Assembly (NCBI GenBank): GCA_963825845.1
Contig: CAWGVL010000075.1
Span: 94,650-158,649, forward strand
Length of the DNA: 64,000 nt
From: DASQDN01 sp963825845
GTDB lineage: Bacteria > Acidobacteriota > Terriglobia > Bryobacterales > Bryobacteraceae
Direction of reading: 5' to 3'
Under the pieces are notes generated by a model that worked only from the letters and a program-made list of their open reading frames with translations, did no database searches and was not told the DNA's origin. Made by a program: the position numbers and the translations under genes. This document shows positions 20,509-31,480 of this stretch, one piece after another; the first letter of the stretch is position 1; each line of letters begins with the position of its first letter.

Positions 20509-21306
20509 GCTGGTGACATTCAAGCGCTTCTCCACGACCTCATCCAGTCAGGAATCGCAAACACTGGCGAGCACCTCCGTGAGCACCCGGAAGTTAGGCG
20601 CATGCGTCCAACATGTTCGGGTCCGCCATGTAAATCGCGTTGCTCGTAAGTTCTACGGCGCTGAAACCGATCAGCAGCTGTTAACGGCGCCCCCGACTTT
20701 GTTCGATGACACCGCCTTGGATGCCTTTTGCCAGAAACTTGCCGCATTGTGCCGAAGGTGCCAGCACCATTGTTCACTGACACTACTGAAGGGGGACACC
20801 TGGAGCAGTCTCTGAAGCGGGCAAACGAGACGCTGCGCCGACTGAATCAGTGTCAGGGGCAGTTCGGCCTTTGCGGCTGCTCACGACATGCGCGAACCGA
20901 TTCCGTTACATGCTCACAGCGGATGGAAACGCTCGTTGATGACCTTCTGCGATTCACTCGTGTCGTTGAACCGCAAGGGGTTCGTCCCGACCGATACTCA
21001 ATGGATCAACACACGGTGCTTAGCGAGATCGGATCGGACATCTCAGTCGTGCTTCTCCGCTCATTGGCGAGGATTCACGCCGAGACAGCTTTGCCGTTCG
21101 TCAATAGGTTTCCGGTCCATATCCGGCAAACTTAAAATCTCCCGTCAAACGCAATCAACTGCCGCTCCGCAGCCCGGCCGCCCGAAGGCAATGGCATCGA
21201 ATTGGCGCTCTGCCGGAAGATCGTGGAAGACTACGGTGGTTGGATCTGGGTCGAGTCAGAGCCGGGCGGCACGGATCGAGGTTCTACTTGACGATGCCAC
21301 ATGCAA
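20509..21306 (+). pseudogene. Degraded PAS-sensor histidine kinase
   Basis: Fragments in different frames line up, in order, with one histidine kinase. A PAS-type start reads NTGEHLREHPEVRRM, then RHVNRVARKFYGAETDQQLL. A dimerisation-helix fragment reads LKRANETLRRLN, then FAFAAAHDMREP with the phospho-acceptor His, followed by RMETLVDDLLRFTRV. The end of the ATPase domain reads ELALCRKIVEDYGGWIWVE and SEPGG. The N box and most of the ATP-binding region are missing, at a probable deletion near 21140-21200. With several frame breaks and a deletion, this gene is dead, unlike the single-indel genes elsewhere in the window. Confidence 0.7.
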
Positions 21307-21723
21307 GTCGCCCTGATGCAGCGGTCGACCGCTCTGCACGCGCGTAATATGTTGATCACTCGCCCGCAGTTTCGAGTAGAGGCGGTACTAAAACCAGCGG
21401 TGGAGTGTTCTACACAGCCTGGCGAATACGAGTAAAAATGTATCGCTGCTTACGGCGGAATCATCTAATGTACAGCGACGATATTTCTTTGGACAACGGA
21501 AGGCTCGGTTGTAAATCAGCTTCTCCGCCGCTCTAAACCCTCAATTCAATTGCTATTACCCGGCAGGCGTACGTACTCTGCCTTGGTTGTCGCTTCCAAA
21601 CCCTTAATCTAAGCCGTTGCAGGGCCATCTGCTTGCGGCTTTCAACCAGGATCTTTGCCGGAGGTAGCGTAGCCGCGCAAACGGCCGGCTCAAAGCTGTG
21701 TAGAAGCGTTTACGGGAGGTTCC
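21307..21723. other. Intergenic region without recognisable gene
   Basis: About 420 bases between the dead kinase and the modular protein. I see no coding region. The last 12 bases contain GGGAGG, a good ribosome-binding site for the GTG start at 21724. Confidence 0.5.
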
Positions 21724-23841
21724 GTGCCCACAATCGTTCAGCAGACTCACACGATGAGCTTCCATGCGGGGCTCGTCAACTCCACATCTAACGATCCCAT
21801 CAGTTTTCAAATCAGACCGGTGCATGGGGCTCCTCTTCTCCTCAGGCGAGGCGACCACGTGCTTCATCAACACTGGGGACATGGTCGTGTGGTTTACGCC
21901 ACCTCGGTTGGCGACGTGACTGTTTGCTTTGAGGATGGCCAGCGCACAGTCGCGCCAAATAGCTTGCGACGATTGCTCTCTCGAACCGTCGTCGCGCAGG
22001 TGATCGCGGGAAGCACTCCAGATGTTTCCGCGTGGATGGTGCGCAAAGCGGACGGAGAAGGCGCCATTGAACCCGACCTAAAGGCACGGTTCGCTGGTCA
22101 CGCTGTGCACTACTACGATGAAGCGCGTATTCCGTTGTTGATCAAGCAACTCTCAACTCAAAACTCTTGGACGGCTGGGACCATGGTGATCCACGATGAC
22201 TACGGTCCAGGCCGAGTAGTGGCGTGGCAATCGCGGAGGAGCGGCCCAGATCAGGATGAAATGCGACTTGTGCAGTTCTTCGATCATCCGTCTGCCTTCG
22301 TAGTTACAATTCAGCAACTCCGGCGATTGCTCGCCAGCAGTGTGGTTGCGGGTCGTCTCGGGCTCAACCGGAAAACCTTCGCGAAGCTAGCGAGGCGGAA
22401 AGGCGTGTTTCCCGACTACGTGACTTCGGGCAGCCGTTCGCGAGAGTTTTACGACGAGGGCCGGATAGAAGACATTCGCAAACGCTGGCCTTTTTCCGAG
22501 CGGATGGATTTCTTTCCTCCTGGTTGTCTTGTTCTCGATCGCGGCCAACTCGCAACTGTTGAATTCAGGGATGTCCGCGGTCGAATGCACGTCAGTTATT
22601 TAGAATCCTCCGGCCCCGTTCTGCCTGCTGACCCAGCCAGTGTGCGCAAGCTGGTATCCATGCGTGAACTGGCGCGTGGCGAACGAATATCTCGCTATAA
22701 GCTGAACCGTCTCTTGAACGCGGTCGACATCCGTCCGGTTCATCGGGGCGGTCAGGCGGTCTACTTCGATTGGAACGAGGCTCGCGCGGCGGTGCGCGAT
22801 CGCTTGGGCCGGGAGAGTTCGGCTGTGAGCCTCGGCGCGCTTGCCGATCGTACTGGCGTATCGACTGCTGTTTTGGCCAGAAAGGTGCGGCAGGGGTGCA
22901 TTGCCACGACGGGCCAAGCTGCCCATTCAGTCGATGCAAGCGAAGCCGAGCGCATCGAGGCAATAGTGCGATCCCTGCACAGCCGCCGCGAAGGCCTCGC
23001 AGCACTGGCAATTTGTCGAGCGCATCCGCGCGGACGCACTGGGGAAGAGGTGGCTGCTTGGGACCTACAACGGCTTATCGAGGTGGCAGAACCTATGACA
23101 CCGGTTCAACGAACCAGATTGTTCGGACAGGTACAGTGGGTGTGTGAGGGTAGCGGTAGGCGCCGTTTTATACACGCGCTGGAATGTTATCTACTTTCCT
23201 TTTACACGAGTGTCGACGATAACCGGAACCGAACCTGCGCTGTACAGATATTGCTCTCCGTGTTAGGTCATCTACCCAAAGAATTCGCACCTTATCGTAG
23301 TTGGATTGCGCTTCTCGCCTCGGGGGCTTCTCAGGTGTACGACACGAAGCATGAGTTGCGGGGCTTGGCGCGTGCCGCGGGTCTCCACAGCGAGGCGTCC
23401 TACGGGCGGCTTCGCGCACAGATAGATCGGTCTATTGCCGATCTGCTGACGTGCGAACGCAATCACCTGGTCTTGAAACCGAGTGAGCCACCAACAATGA
23501 GTAACGGTTCTCTTTACCCCGAAGATGACTTCGTGCGTGGCGCTGTAATTGTAAGCATCAACGATCACACGCCGGAGGTCGGCTTGATTGTAAGGGTTGA
23601 GCAGCGCGCGTGGAATGCCTGTGTACGGGGCTGGGATAAAACGGTTGAGGTGCAATTCGGTCGGCAAGTACGCCGAATCAATCCTTACACGCGAACCAAC
23701 GATGCACAAGGCAAAGCACGCGTCATCGTGCTGCTGCGTGCCGCTGACACAATCGCTATTCTGCACAACATGCGAGATCATCTTCTATCGGAAATTGGGA
23801 AGGGTCAGGTTCGCCGGCACATGGACAGACAAGCATCCTGA
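21724..23841 (+). CDS. Unrecognised protein built of repeated barrel and helix-turn-helix units
   Basis: Protein of 705 residues, GTG start, GGGAGG 5-10 bases upstream. I do not recognise the family. Internally it repeats a two-part unit. One part is a short SH3/KOW-like barrel with a GxGxV turn and an aromatic strand (WGHGRVVY... about 45-80, YGPGRVVAW... about 152-198, VLDRGQLATVEF about 267-305, and a fourth near 610-660). The other part is an excisionase/MerR-like helix-turn-helix ending in YDEARI, YDEGRI or FDWNEA (about 84-140, 204-253, 312-360), plus GALADRTGVSTAVLARKV (368-418). LRRLLSRTVVA and LRRLLASSVVA mark homologous positions. Residues 420-600 look helical. No signal peptide or membrane segment is visible. 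DNA binding is inferred. Confidence 0.7.
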   Translation: MPTIVQQTHTMSFHAGLVNSTSNDPISFQIRPVHGAPLLLRRGDHVLHQHWGHGRVVYATSVGDVTVCFEDGQRTVAPNSLRRLLSRTVVAQVIAGSTPDVSAWMVRKADGEGAIEPDLKARFAGHAVHYYDEARIPLLIKQLSTQNSWTAGTMVIHDDYGPGRVVAWQSRRSGPDQDEMRLVQFFDHPSAFVVTIQQLRRLLASSVVAGRLGLNRKTFAKLARRKGVFPDYVTSGSRSREFYDEGRIEDIRKRWPFSERMDFFPPGCLVLDRGQLATVEFRDVRGRMHVSYLESSGPVLPADPASVRKLVSMRELARGERISRYKLNRLLNAVDIRPVHRGGQAVYFDWNEARAAVRDRLGRESSAVSLGALADRTGVSTAVLARKVRQGCIATTGQAAHSVDASEAERIEAIVRSLHSRREGLAALAICRAHPRGRTGEEVAAWDLQRLIEVAEPMTPVQRTRLFGQVQWVCEGSGRRRFIHALECYLLSFYTSVDDNRNRTCAVQILLSVLGHLPKEFAPYRSWIALLASGASQVYDTKHELRGLARAAGLHSEASYGRLRAQIDRSIADLLTCERNHLVLKPSEPPTMSNGSLYPEDDFVRGAVIVSINDHTPEVGLIVRVEQRAWNACVRGWDKTVEVQFGRQVRRINPYTRTNDAQGKARVIVLLRAADTIAILHNMRDHLLSEIGKGQVRRHMDRQAS

Positions 23842-24009
23842 CAGATCTGGCAGTATCGGCATTCCGCAATCGCGTTCAGTAAGCATTGTGATTGATGGTG
23901 CGCCCGTGGTCAGCTTCAGCTCAACAGCGGCCAGCTCAAACAGATATCTATGTGCGAACGAACCGCGCCGTCGTACCCGTGAACTTTGGGATTTCTTCAT
24001 TCGATCAGT

Positions 24010-24451
24010 AAATACTCATCCGGACCCCGGGCGCCGGTATCGGTGCCCGAGTCCAAAGTGTCCCGCGGGCCAACGGAGCGGCGGGCCCGTGAACACGTGA
24101 CCCCGGCCACGATCAACCTGCTTCATGTCGTACATGAAAGAGATGCCGATCGTCTTCGGTGCGCCTGCGTCGAGCAGTCCGAAGACCGCTGGGTGCCCTT
24201 TGCTCGCAAGCTTAGAAACGCTCCGAAACCAGCCTCCCGCAGTAAGCGCATCATCATGTAACAGCCTTCGGTCATACGGCGGTTCTCGGCTCGCGACGGA
24301 AGGCTGGCGAATCCAGACCTGGAGCCCGCGGACGTTCACCGTCGTCCTGCTTTTCCAATTGCGCGTACAGCGGTTGCGCATCCTGTGCCGCAGGTACGGC
24401 AGCAGCTGCTGTCGCTTGAAGAAACGCTAGCCGGTCCATGTAAGACTCCAT
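24010..24451 (-). pseudogene. Truncated M20-type peptidase remnant
   Basis: Minus-strand frames show the start of a secreted M20-like metallopeptidase. It has an N-terminal hydrophobic segment (MDRLAFLQATAAAAVP), then QVWIRQPSVAS, HPAVFGLLDAGAPKTIG and SFMYDMKQVD. The last corresponds to the first metal-site strand of a subgroup of M20 enzymes. At least two frame breaks occur within 450 bases and everything after the first metal site is gone. It is a clear leftover rather than a working gene. Confidence 0.6.
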
Positions 24452-24704
24452 AACGAATGCTTCACACGGTACCGCAATGAACAGCGTCAGCGGCGATGGA
24501 GCCACTGAACGAACCTCACGGGTGGCGCGTTAGCTGCTCAGCAATGGGCTAAAGTGTTTCGCATTCCTGCGGCACAACAGGTGCACGTTCCTACGCGCGA
24601 GGCAAATGGCGCGCTTTCTCGATCGCCAAACGGTGTGTAGGCCGCGGTTATATGGAAATAAAAGCGGCTGACGGTGCTTCTATTTAACGTGGAGGGAAGG
24701 TATC

Positions 24705-25271
24705 GTGACTGTGGAATGGCAGAAGGATATCGATAGCGGCCTGAAGCAAGCTAAGGCGAGCGGGCGCGCTGTCCTACTTGATTTCAGTGCCGCCCCAATG
24801 TGAGGGGCATGTGCTCGGCTGGACGCCGAGGTATACCCCGACGAGCGCGTAGCTACGCTCATCAAAGATCGATTCGTCCCGATCAAGATCCACATCAAAG
24901 AAAACCCACAAGGTTTCGAGCGCTTCGGCGCCCAATGGACACCGACAATGATCATTGCGGACAGTGACGGCACCGAGCGCTACCGCTTTGAAGGCTACCT
25001 GCCACCCGAAGACTTCGTAGCTCAACTCGCGCTCGGGCTTGGGAAGGCGCACTTCGCACGTGGGGAGTGGCGTGAGGCGGAGGAGCGGTTTCGTGGCGTG
25101 TTAGAGCGGCACGCGGATTCGGAGATTGCTCCCGAAGCCCTGTACTGGGCTGGAGTGTCCAAATACAAAGCGACTGGCGACGCGAGTGCATTACAGGAAA
25201 CGGCGAAAGGTTTTCAGTCGCACTACCGCGATTCCAGTTGGGCCAAGAGAGCGTCAGTTTGGGCGAGTTGA
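24705..25271 (+). CDS. Thioredoxin-like protein, probable selenoprotein (in-frame TGA at the redox site)
   Basis: Reading frame of 188 residues if TGA 24801-24803 is read as selenocysteine. GTG start, with GGAGGG at 24691-24696 as ribosome-binding site. The N-terminal thioredoxin fold reads AVLLDFSAAPM-U-GAC-ARLDAEVYPD. The TGA sits exactly where the first Cys of CxxC belongs (U33-G-A-C36), preceded by the usual hydrophobic strand. Farther on is a cis-Pro region (WTPTMIIADSDGTE), then a helical C-terminus with EAEERFRGVL and EALYWAGV, resembling a TPR. A 6-bp hairpin at 24814-24830 starts downstream of the TGA. No other frame break is needed. Role: cytoplasmic redox protein, inferred. Confidence 0.75.
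24801..24830 (+). promoter_or_regulatory. Candidate SECIS element with UGA codon
   Basis: In-frame TGA at 24801-24803 is followed after 16 bases by the loop TGGAC (24820-24824), closed by CTCGGC/GCCGAG (24814-24819 with 24825-24830). Bacterial SECIS hairpins lie at about this distance, with a G among the first loop bases. The loop lacks GGUC, so this is weaker than the element at 41784. Confidence 0.5.
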
Positions 25272-25929
25272 CCCTTGCTTTTGTGGGTACGTAGAGTTTG
25301 CAAATCCACCCGCCCTCCTGAATTTTGAAAGCTCCAGATGACCGGGAGTACGTGGTTCAAACACACGCGCTTGCCAATGAGGTCGACAAAAGGGCGACGA
25401 TTTTGCCCGCCTTCAGTTCGGCCACGCGGGCCCGAATTATTGCGGAAATCAATGATTTAAGTGTGGTTAGCTGCCTGTTCCTCAGCGAATCCACTGCAAG
25501 ACGGGCGCGGAAAAGCACTACTAACGAAGCCGCGATCAAGTCGCTCTACGTATGTGGACATCTTCCGATAGCGAGACATCACAGGCCGAATCCTCGCGCA
25601 AGCTGCAGTAACGAGCAGTTCTGATGGGCTTCTCACCCGTGCCGAAAAGTCAGCCAAGTGTTATCGTTGAGCGGCCTTTCACGGGAGTGGTCTGTTTAGT
25701 CTGCTGTGGACAGGAGCGATGTCGCACCGCTGGAGTGGGTGCAGCCGTCAATCCGGAGGTGTCGCGGAACGCGGGATTTTCGAATGCGGAGGCGTACCAC
25801 TCTCGACATCGCTCCTGCGCTCGAGCGAAAAGAAGAAGCGGTAATTCGTCCTCAGCAGATTGTGGAGATGGAGTCGAGTGGGAAGCTTCAGAACGAGCCG
25901 TTAGCAGCCAATCGTGCTCGGTGGACCAG
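25272..25929. other. Gene-free stretch
   Basis: About 660 bases between the thioredoxin-like gene and the convergent glucosidase gene. Open frames on both strands are short, overlap each other and show no recognisable motif. Nothing supportable was seen. Confidence 0.5.
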
Positions 25930-28636
<2,707 letters not shown>

Positions 28637-28741
28637 AGTTCCTCGTTGTGGCAACGATGTAACAATGCCGTCTTCAGCACTATTATTTTTGTAACCGAGG
28701 GGTACCCGGGCGAACAGATTTGCTGGACGTGCGCATAAAAC

Positions 28742-29374
28742 GGTTTCGTTGCGAAGTTGGAGTTAGCCAGCAGTGGGCAGTACAGAGTGGATCGCACTTG
28801 AACCTGCGTTACGCAGGGATACCGAACAGTTCGGCGACGAAGAGCTCTTGACCGACGGCGTCATCTTTGGCCAGCCACTTTTCTTTACCGCCTCACATAT
28901 GCGGGATTTTTGTCGACGTTGATGACCCACGGCATTGCATTATCGGATGCTTCGATGGCTCGAAAAGGAAGCGTTTCGCTGCCGCTGTATTTCGCTTGAT
29001 CGTCAGCAGAAAGTCAATCGTTTGCCGATGGAGTCGACAGCGCGGTACAAATATCGATCTTTGTCTTTAACCTTTATATAGGTCTCGTCGATTCGGTAGG
29101 ATTTGTTCGTCGGCCTCAGATGCCGGCGACAGGGCTTGTTGATTTCTGGCGCATACACCTGCACCCACCGCCAAACGCAGCTGGCATCCACTTCAAGACC
29201 TCGTTCTGCCAGCATCTCGGCTACATGCTCGTAGGCCAGACGGATAACGCAAATACCAACGCACCGCCAACAGAGATCACCTCAGCCGAGTACTGACGTC
29301 CTTTAAATGGATTGGTCGGCGTAATTGGCATCGATTTACCCTATCAACCCCGGCTCCAACTTCGCAACGAAACC
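28742..29374 (-). mobile_element. IS6-family insertion sequence remnant with 21-bp terminal inverted repeats
   Basis: A perfect 21-base inverted repeat, beginning GGTTTCGTTGCGAAG and ending TTGGAG, bounds the element at 28742-28762 and 29354-29374. The GG...GTTGC start is typical of IS6-family ends. The element is about 633 bases, shorter than a usual 800-base IS6 copy. I found no 8-base target duplication: the flanks are CATAAAAC and CTCAAGAC. Confidence 0.75.
28780..29310 (-). pseudogene. Degraded IS6-family transposase
   Basis: Fragments in several frames follow the order of an IS6 transposase. FKGRQYSAEVIS is the N-terminus. Next is MLAERGLEVDASCVWRWVQV, then SYRIDETYIKVKDKDRYLYR (first catalytic Asp of DDE) and RAVDSIGKRLTF. 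In a different frame follows NAMPWVINVDKNPAY (second catalytic Asp). The third catalytic region is missing and the C-terminus ends FVAELFGIPA then stop. Multiple frame breaks and an internal deletion show it is inactive. Confidence 0.75.
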
Positions 29375-29546
29375 CTCAAGACCCGCGTTGCTCGAAGGCC
29401 AGGCGCATGTCTACAACGTAATGCTTGGTCGGCGTCGAGGGCGGACACCCTTACCGGTGATGTGATGGGGCCGAAGACGTGCTGCGCGATGTGTCTCCTG
29501 TGCTTGCTCATCACCACAACCGTCCTGCTGGCGTTTGACAGACAAG

Positions 29547-29866
29547 ATGCCCCATTCAACGACAGTTGAGGCGGCTAAAATGTTGGGCATTGCGGAGGCG
29601 ACATTGGACGAATGCGCATCCGGGGCGAAGGGCCGACATTCACCACATTGGGCCGACTCGTTCGCTATCCGGAGTCCGAAGTCCAAAGGTATATCCGTGA
29701 ACACACGATTGAAGCATCCAAAGAAAGACCTCGAGAGAAGAACGGGAAATGGAAGTACCGCTTCGAGTTGAACGATCAACCCCTATTCGGGGTCGCCGAT
29801 GTAGAGGCCGTTCCAAAAGATATTGTTAAGGCACACGCGGAGCGCACGCGCACATCGAAGAACTGA
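29547..29866 (+). CDS. Excisionase-like helix-turn-helix protein (one frameshift)
   Basis: ATG at 29547 starts TTVEAAKMLGIAEATLDE; a second frame continues MRIRGEGPTFTTLGRLVRYP and ESEVQRYI. Joined at about 29614 (one G missing, giving TLDE-W-RIRGEGP), they make a complete excisionase/AlpA-type winged helix-turn-helix (residues 5-55). A basic tail of about 50 residues follows. Such proteins act as recombination directionality factors or small transcription regulators in integrated elements. It lies between the IS6 remnant and tRNA-Arg, a common integration site, and three TGATCA sites follow it. No integrase accompanies it here; the nearest is at 48.8 kb. Confidence 0.6.
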
Positions 29867-29881
29867 AGAAAGGGAAGACGG

Positions 29882-29912
29882 TGATCAGGCAGGTGATCAC
29901 TTCCGTTGATCA
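29882..29912. repeat. Three TGATCA palindromes at 12-13 bp spacing
   Basis: TGATCA occurs at 29882, 29894 and 29907, just downstream of the excisionase-like gene. The regular spacing suggests a protein-binding array (operator or excisionase sites), although the hexamer is short. The remaining bases up to the tRNA (29913-30197) contain no recognisable gene. Confidence 0.4.
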
Positions 29913-30197
29913 CGGGATTCCGAACTTCGTGCCTTGGTATCGAAGCGAACACCAGAACAGAAAATGCAAATGGCAGCAAGTTCTGATGGCCTTCGTTTCA
30001 GTTTACTTCGAGGAGACGAAATTTCCTCTCACCCCGATCGGTCGCGGAAAAAACAGACTGAGCGCTGGCCCGGGCTAACTTTTGGGCCACCGACGCCACA
30101 AAAACTGGCCCAACGAGGCAGAACTTGCGCAACCGGAGAACTTCGTGACCAGATTTCCTAGTAACTTTGTGTTTGCAAAGCCTTAGCCCTAGAGAAG

Positions 30198-30275
30198 TGG
30201 TACGCCCGAGAGGATTCGAACCTCTGACCTTTTGCTCCGGAGGCAAACGCTCTATCCAGGCTGAGCTACGGGCGC
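30198..30275 (-). tRNA. tRNA-Arg(CCG)
   Basis: Minus-strand cloverleaf. Acceptor GCGCCCG pairs with CGGGCGU, the D-arm region contains TAGCTCAGCCTGGATAGAGC, and the anticodon loop CTCCGGA gives anticodon CCG. The T-arm is GGTTCGAATCC, and CCA is encoded at 30198-30200. It reads the CGG arginine codon. Confidence 0.95.
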
Positions 30276-30308
30276 ATTCCGGATCCATTGTAGCAGGAAA
30301 CTGCCCGC

Positions 30309-30881
30309 CTATGACGTTTTCTTAACGGACTTCTTCACGGCGCCCTTGGCTGGAGCAGCGGCAGGTTCCTGCAGCAACTTCTCGATCGTCTGCCGCATGA
30401 AAGCCTCAGTGGCCGTATTGCTGTCTTCCTGTGGCAAGCTCTGGTGCCGGATCACGCCCTTCCGATCGATGAACACGATCTGCGGAACGTGGAGCGAGTG
30501 CGTGGGATCATTCTGCAGGAACGTATGGACTGCCTCACGCGTGCTATACCCGACAGGATAGTTCACCTTGAAATCGCGCACGAAATCCGGCACGAGCATG
30601 TGCGACATGTCGTTGAAAGCCACGCCCAATGCCTGCATGCCTTTCGGTCCGTACTCCGTCTGCAGTCGCGACATCAGTTGGGAGGCATGCTGGCAATGAG
30701 GACAGGTGGTAAACAGGAACTCGCAGACAACGACCTTACCGCGATATTGGCTCAACAGGGTCTGGCCACCCTGCGGCATCTTGATCGCAAACTCTGGAGC
30801 CTTTCTCGGAACTTCCGCGCCCGTCAAAGTCGCCAGCGTTGCGCACGCCAGAAGAGTGGCCACTACAAATCGCTTCATCAC
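30309..30881 (-). CDS. Secreted TlpA/AhpC-like thiol redoxin
   Basis: Protein of 190 residues with a signal peptide ending near TLTGAEV and a thioredoxin-fold domain: APEFAIKMPQGGQTLLSQY, the redox site FLFTTCPHCQ, then the cis-Pro region HVPQIVFIDRKGVIR. A lysine/alanine-rich tail follows. CPHC suggests a periplasmic reductant or peroxidase-like redoxin rather than a disulfide isomerase. It overlaps the next gene by 4 bases and is its paralogue; both share EVPR, FLFTTCPHCQ, EYGPKG and IDRKGVI. It lies just downstream of the paralogue in a two-gene operon, and tRNA-Arg follows it. Confidence 0.8.
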   Translation of the reverse strand: MMKRFVVATLLACATLATLTGAEVPRKAPEFAIKMPQGGQTLLSQYRGKVVVCEFLFTTCPHCQHASQLMSRLQTEYGPKGMQALGVAFNDMSHMLVPDFVRDFKVNYPVGYSTREAVHTFLQNDPTHSLHVPQIVFIDRKGVIRHQSLPQEDSNTATEAFMRQTIEKLLQEPAAAPAKGAVKKSVKKTS

Positions 30882-31456
30882 GATGCCTTCTTACCAGTCT
30901 TTGCTTTGGACTTTGCGGGCGCCTTGGTTGGCGTCGCCTTCGTCCCTGCCGATTCCGCAAGCAGCTGTTCAATCAGCGCGCGCATATTCGCTTCCTGCTG
31001 ATCTCCGAGGAACGGATCCGTTCCACCATGCTGAGCCCGAATTACGCCTTTTCGATCGATGAATACCATCTGTGGCACGTAGAAATTCTGCGACATAATG
31101 GGCTGCTGAAGATACGAATAGGCCGACTCACGAGTGCCGCTTCCCACAATAAAATCCGTCGCGTACTGACGGGCGAAACCGGCCAGGTCGGGGTTCGGAT
31201 TGATCGCGACACCGATCGCCTGGAAGCCTTTCGGGCCGTACTCGCGCTGCAGCTTCGACAAAATTGTCGCCGATTTCTGGCAATGGGGGCACGTCGTGAA
31301 CAGGAATTCCATCGCGACAACCTTGCCCTTGTACTTGGAGAGCAAATCTTGCTGGCCCCCGGGCAGCATAAGCGCATATTCAGGCGACTGGCGCGGAACT
31401 TCGGCGCCCATCAGCGCCATTCCCGATAACAACAATCCTGCGATCCACAACCGCAT
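30878..31456 (-). CDS. Secreted TlpA/AhpC-like thiol redoxin (paralogue)
   Basis: Protein of 192 residues with signal peptide LWIAGLLLSGMALMGA, then the same layout as the downstream gene. MLPGGQQDLLSKYKGKVV leads to EFLFTTCPHCQKSATILSKL (redox CPHC), then GFQAIGVAIN and YVPQMVFIDRKGVI. The C-terminus is Lys/Ala/Pro-rich, as in its partner, and may interact with the cell wall or a partner protein. The 4-base overlap (ATGA) with the downstream copy indicates a recent tandem duplication kept in one operon. First gene of the pair; only about 24 bases separate it from the upstream metallopeptidase-like gene, so the three may be cotranscribed. Confidence 0.8.
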   Translation of the reverse strand: MRLWIAGLLLSGMALMGAEVPRQSPEYALMLPGGQQDLLSKYKGKVVAMEFLFTTCPHCQKSATILSKLQREYGPKGFQAIGVAINPNPDLAGFARQYATDFIVGSGTRESAYSYLQQPIMSQNFYVPQMVFIDRKGVIRAQHGGTDPFLGDQQEANMRALIEQLLAESAGTKATPTKAPAKSKAKTGKKAS

Positions 31457-31480
31457 TTTCCAGATAACTCCTTGAAATAT

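Noticed and set aside
25272..25929. Small proteins in the gap before the glucosidase
   Set aside because: Several overlapping short frames on both strands; none has a ribosome-binding site plus a recognisable domain.
28734..29382. Target-site duplication flanking the IS6 remnant
   Set aside because: The 8-base flanks (CATAAAAC and CTCAAGAC) differ, so no duplication is claimed.
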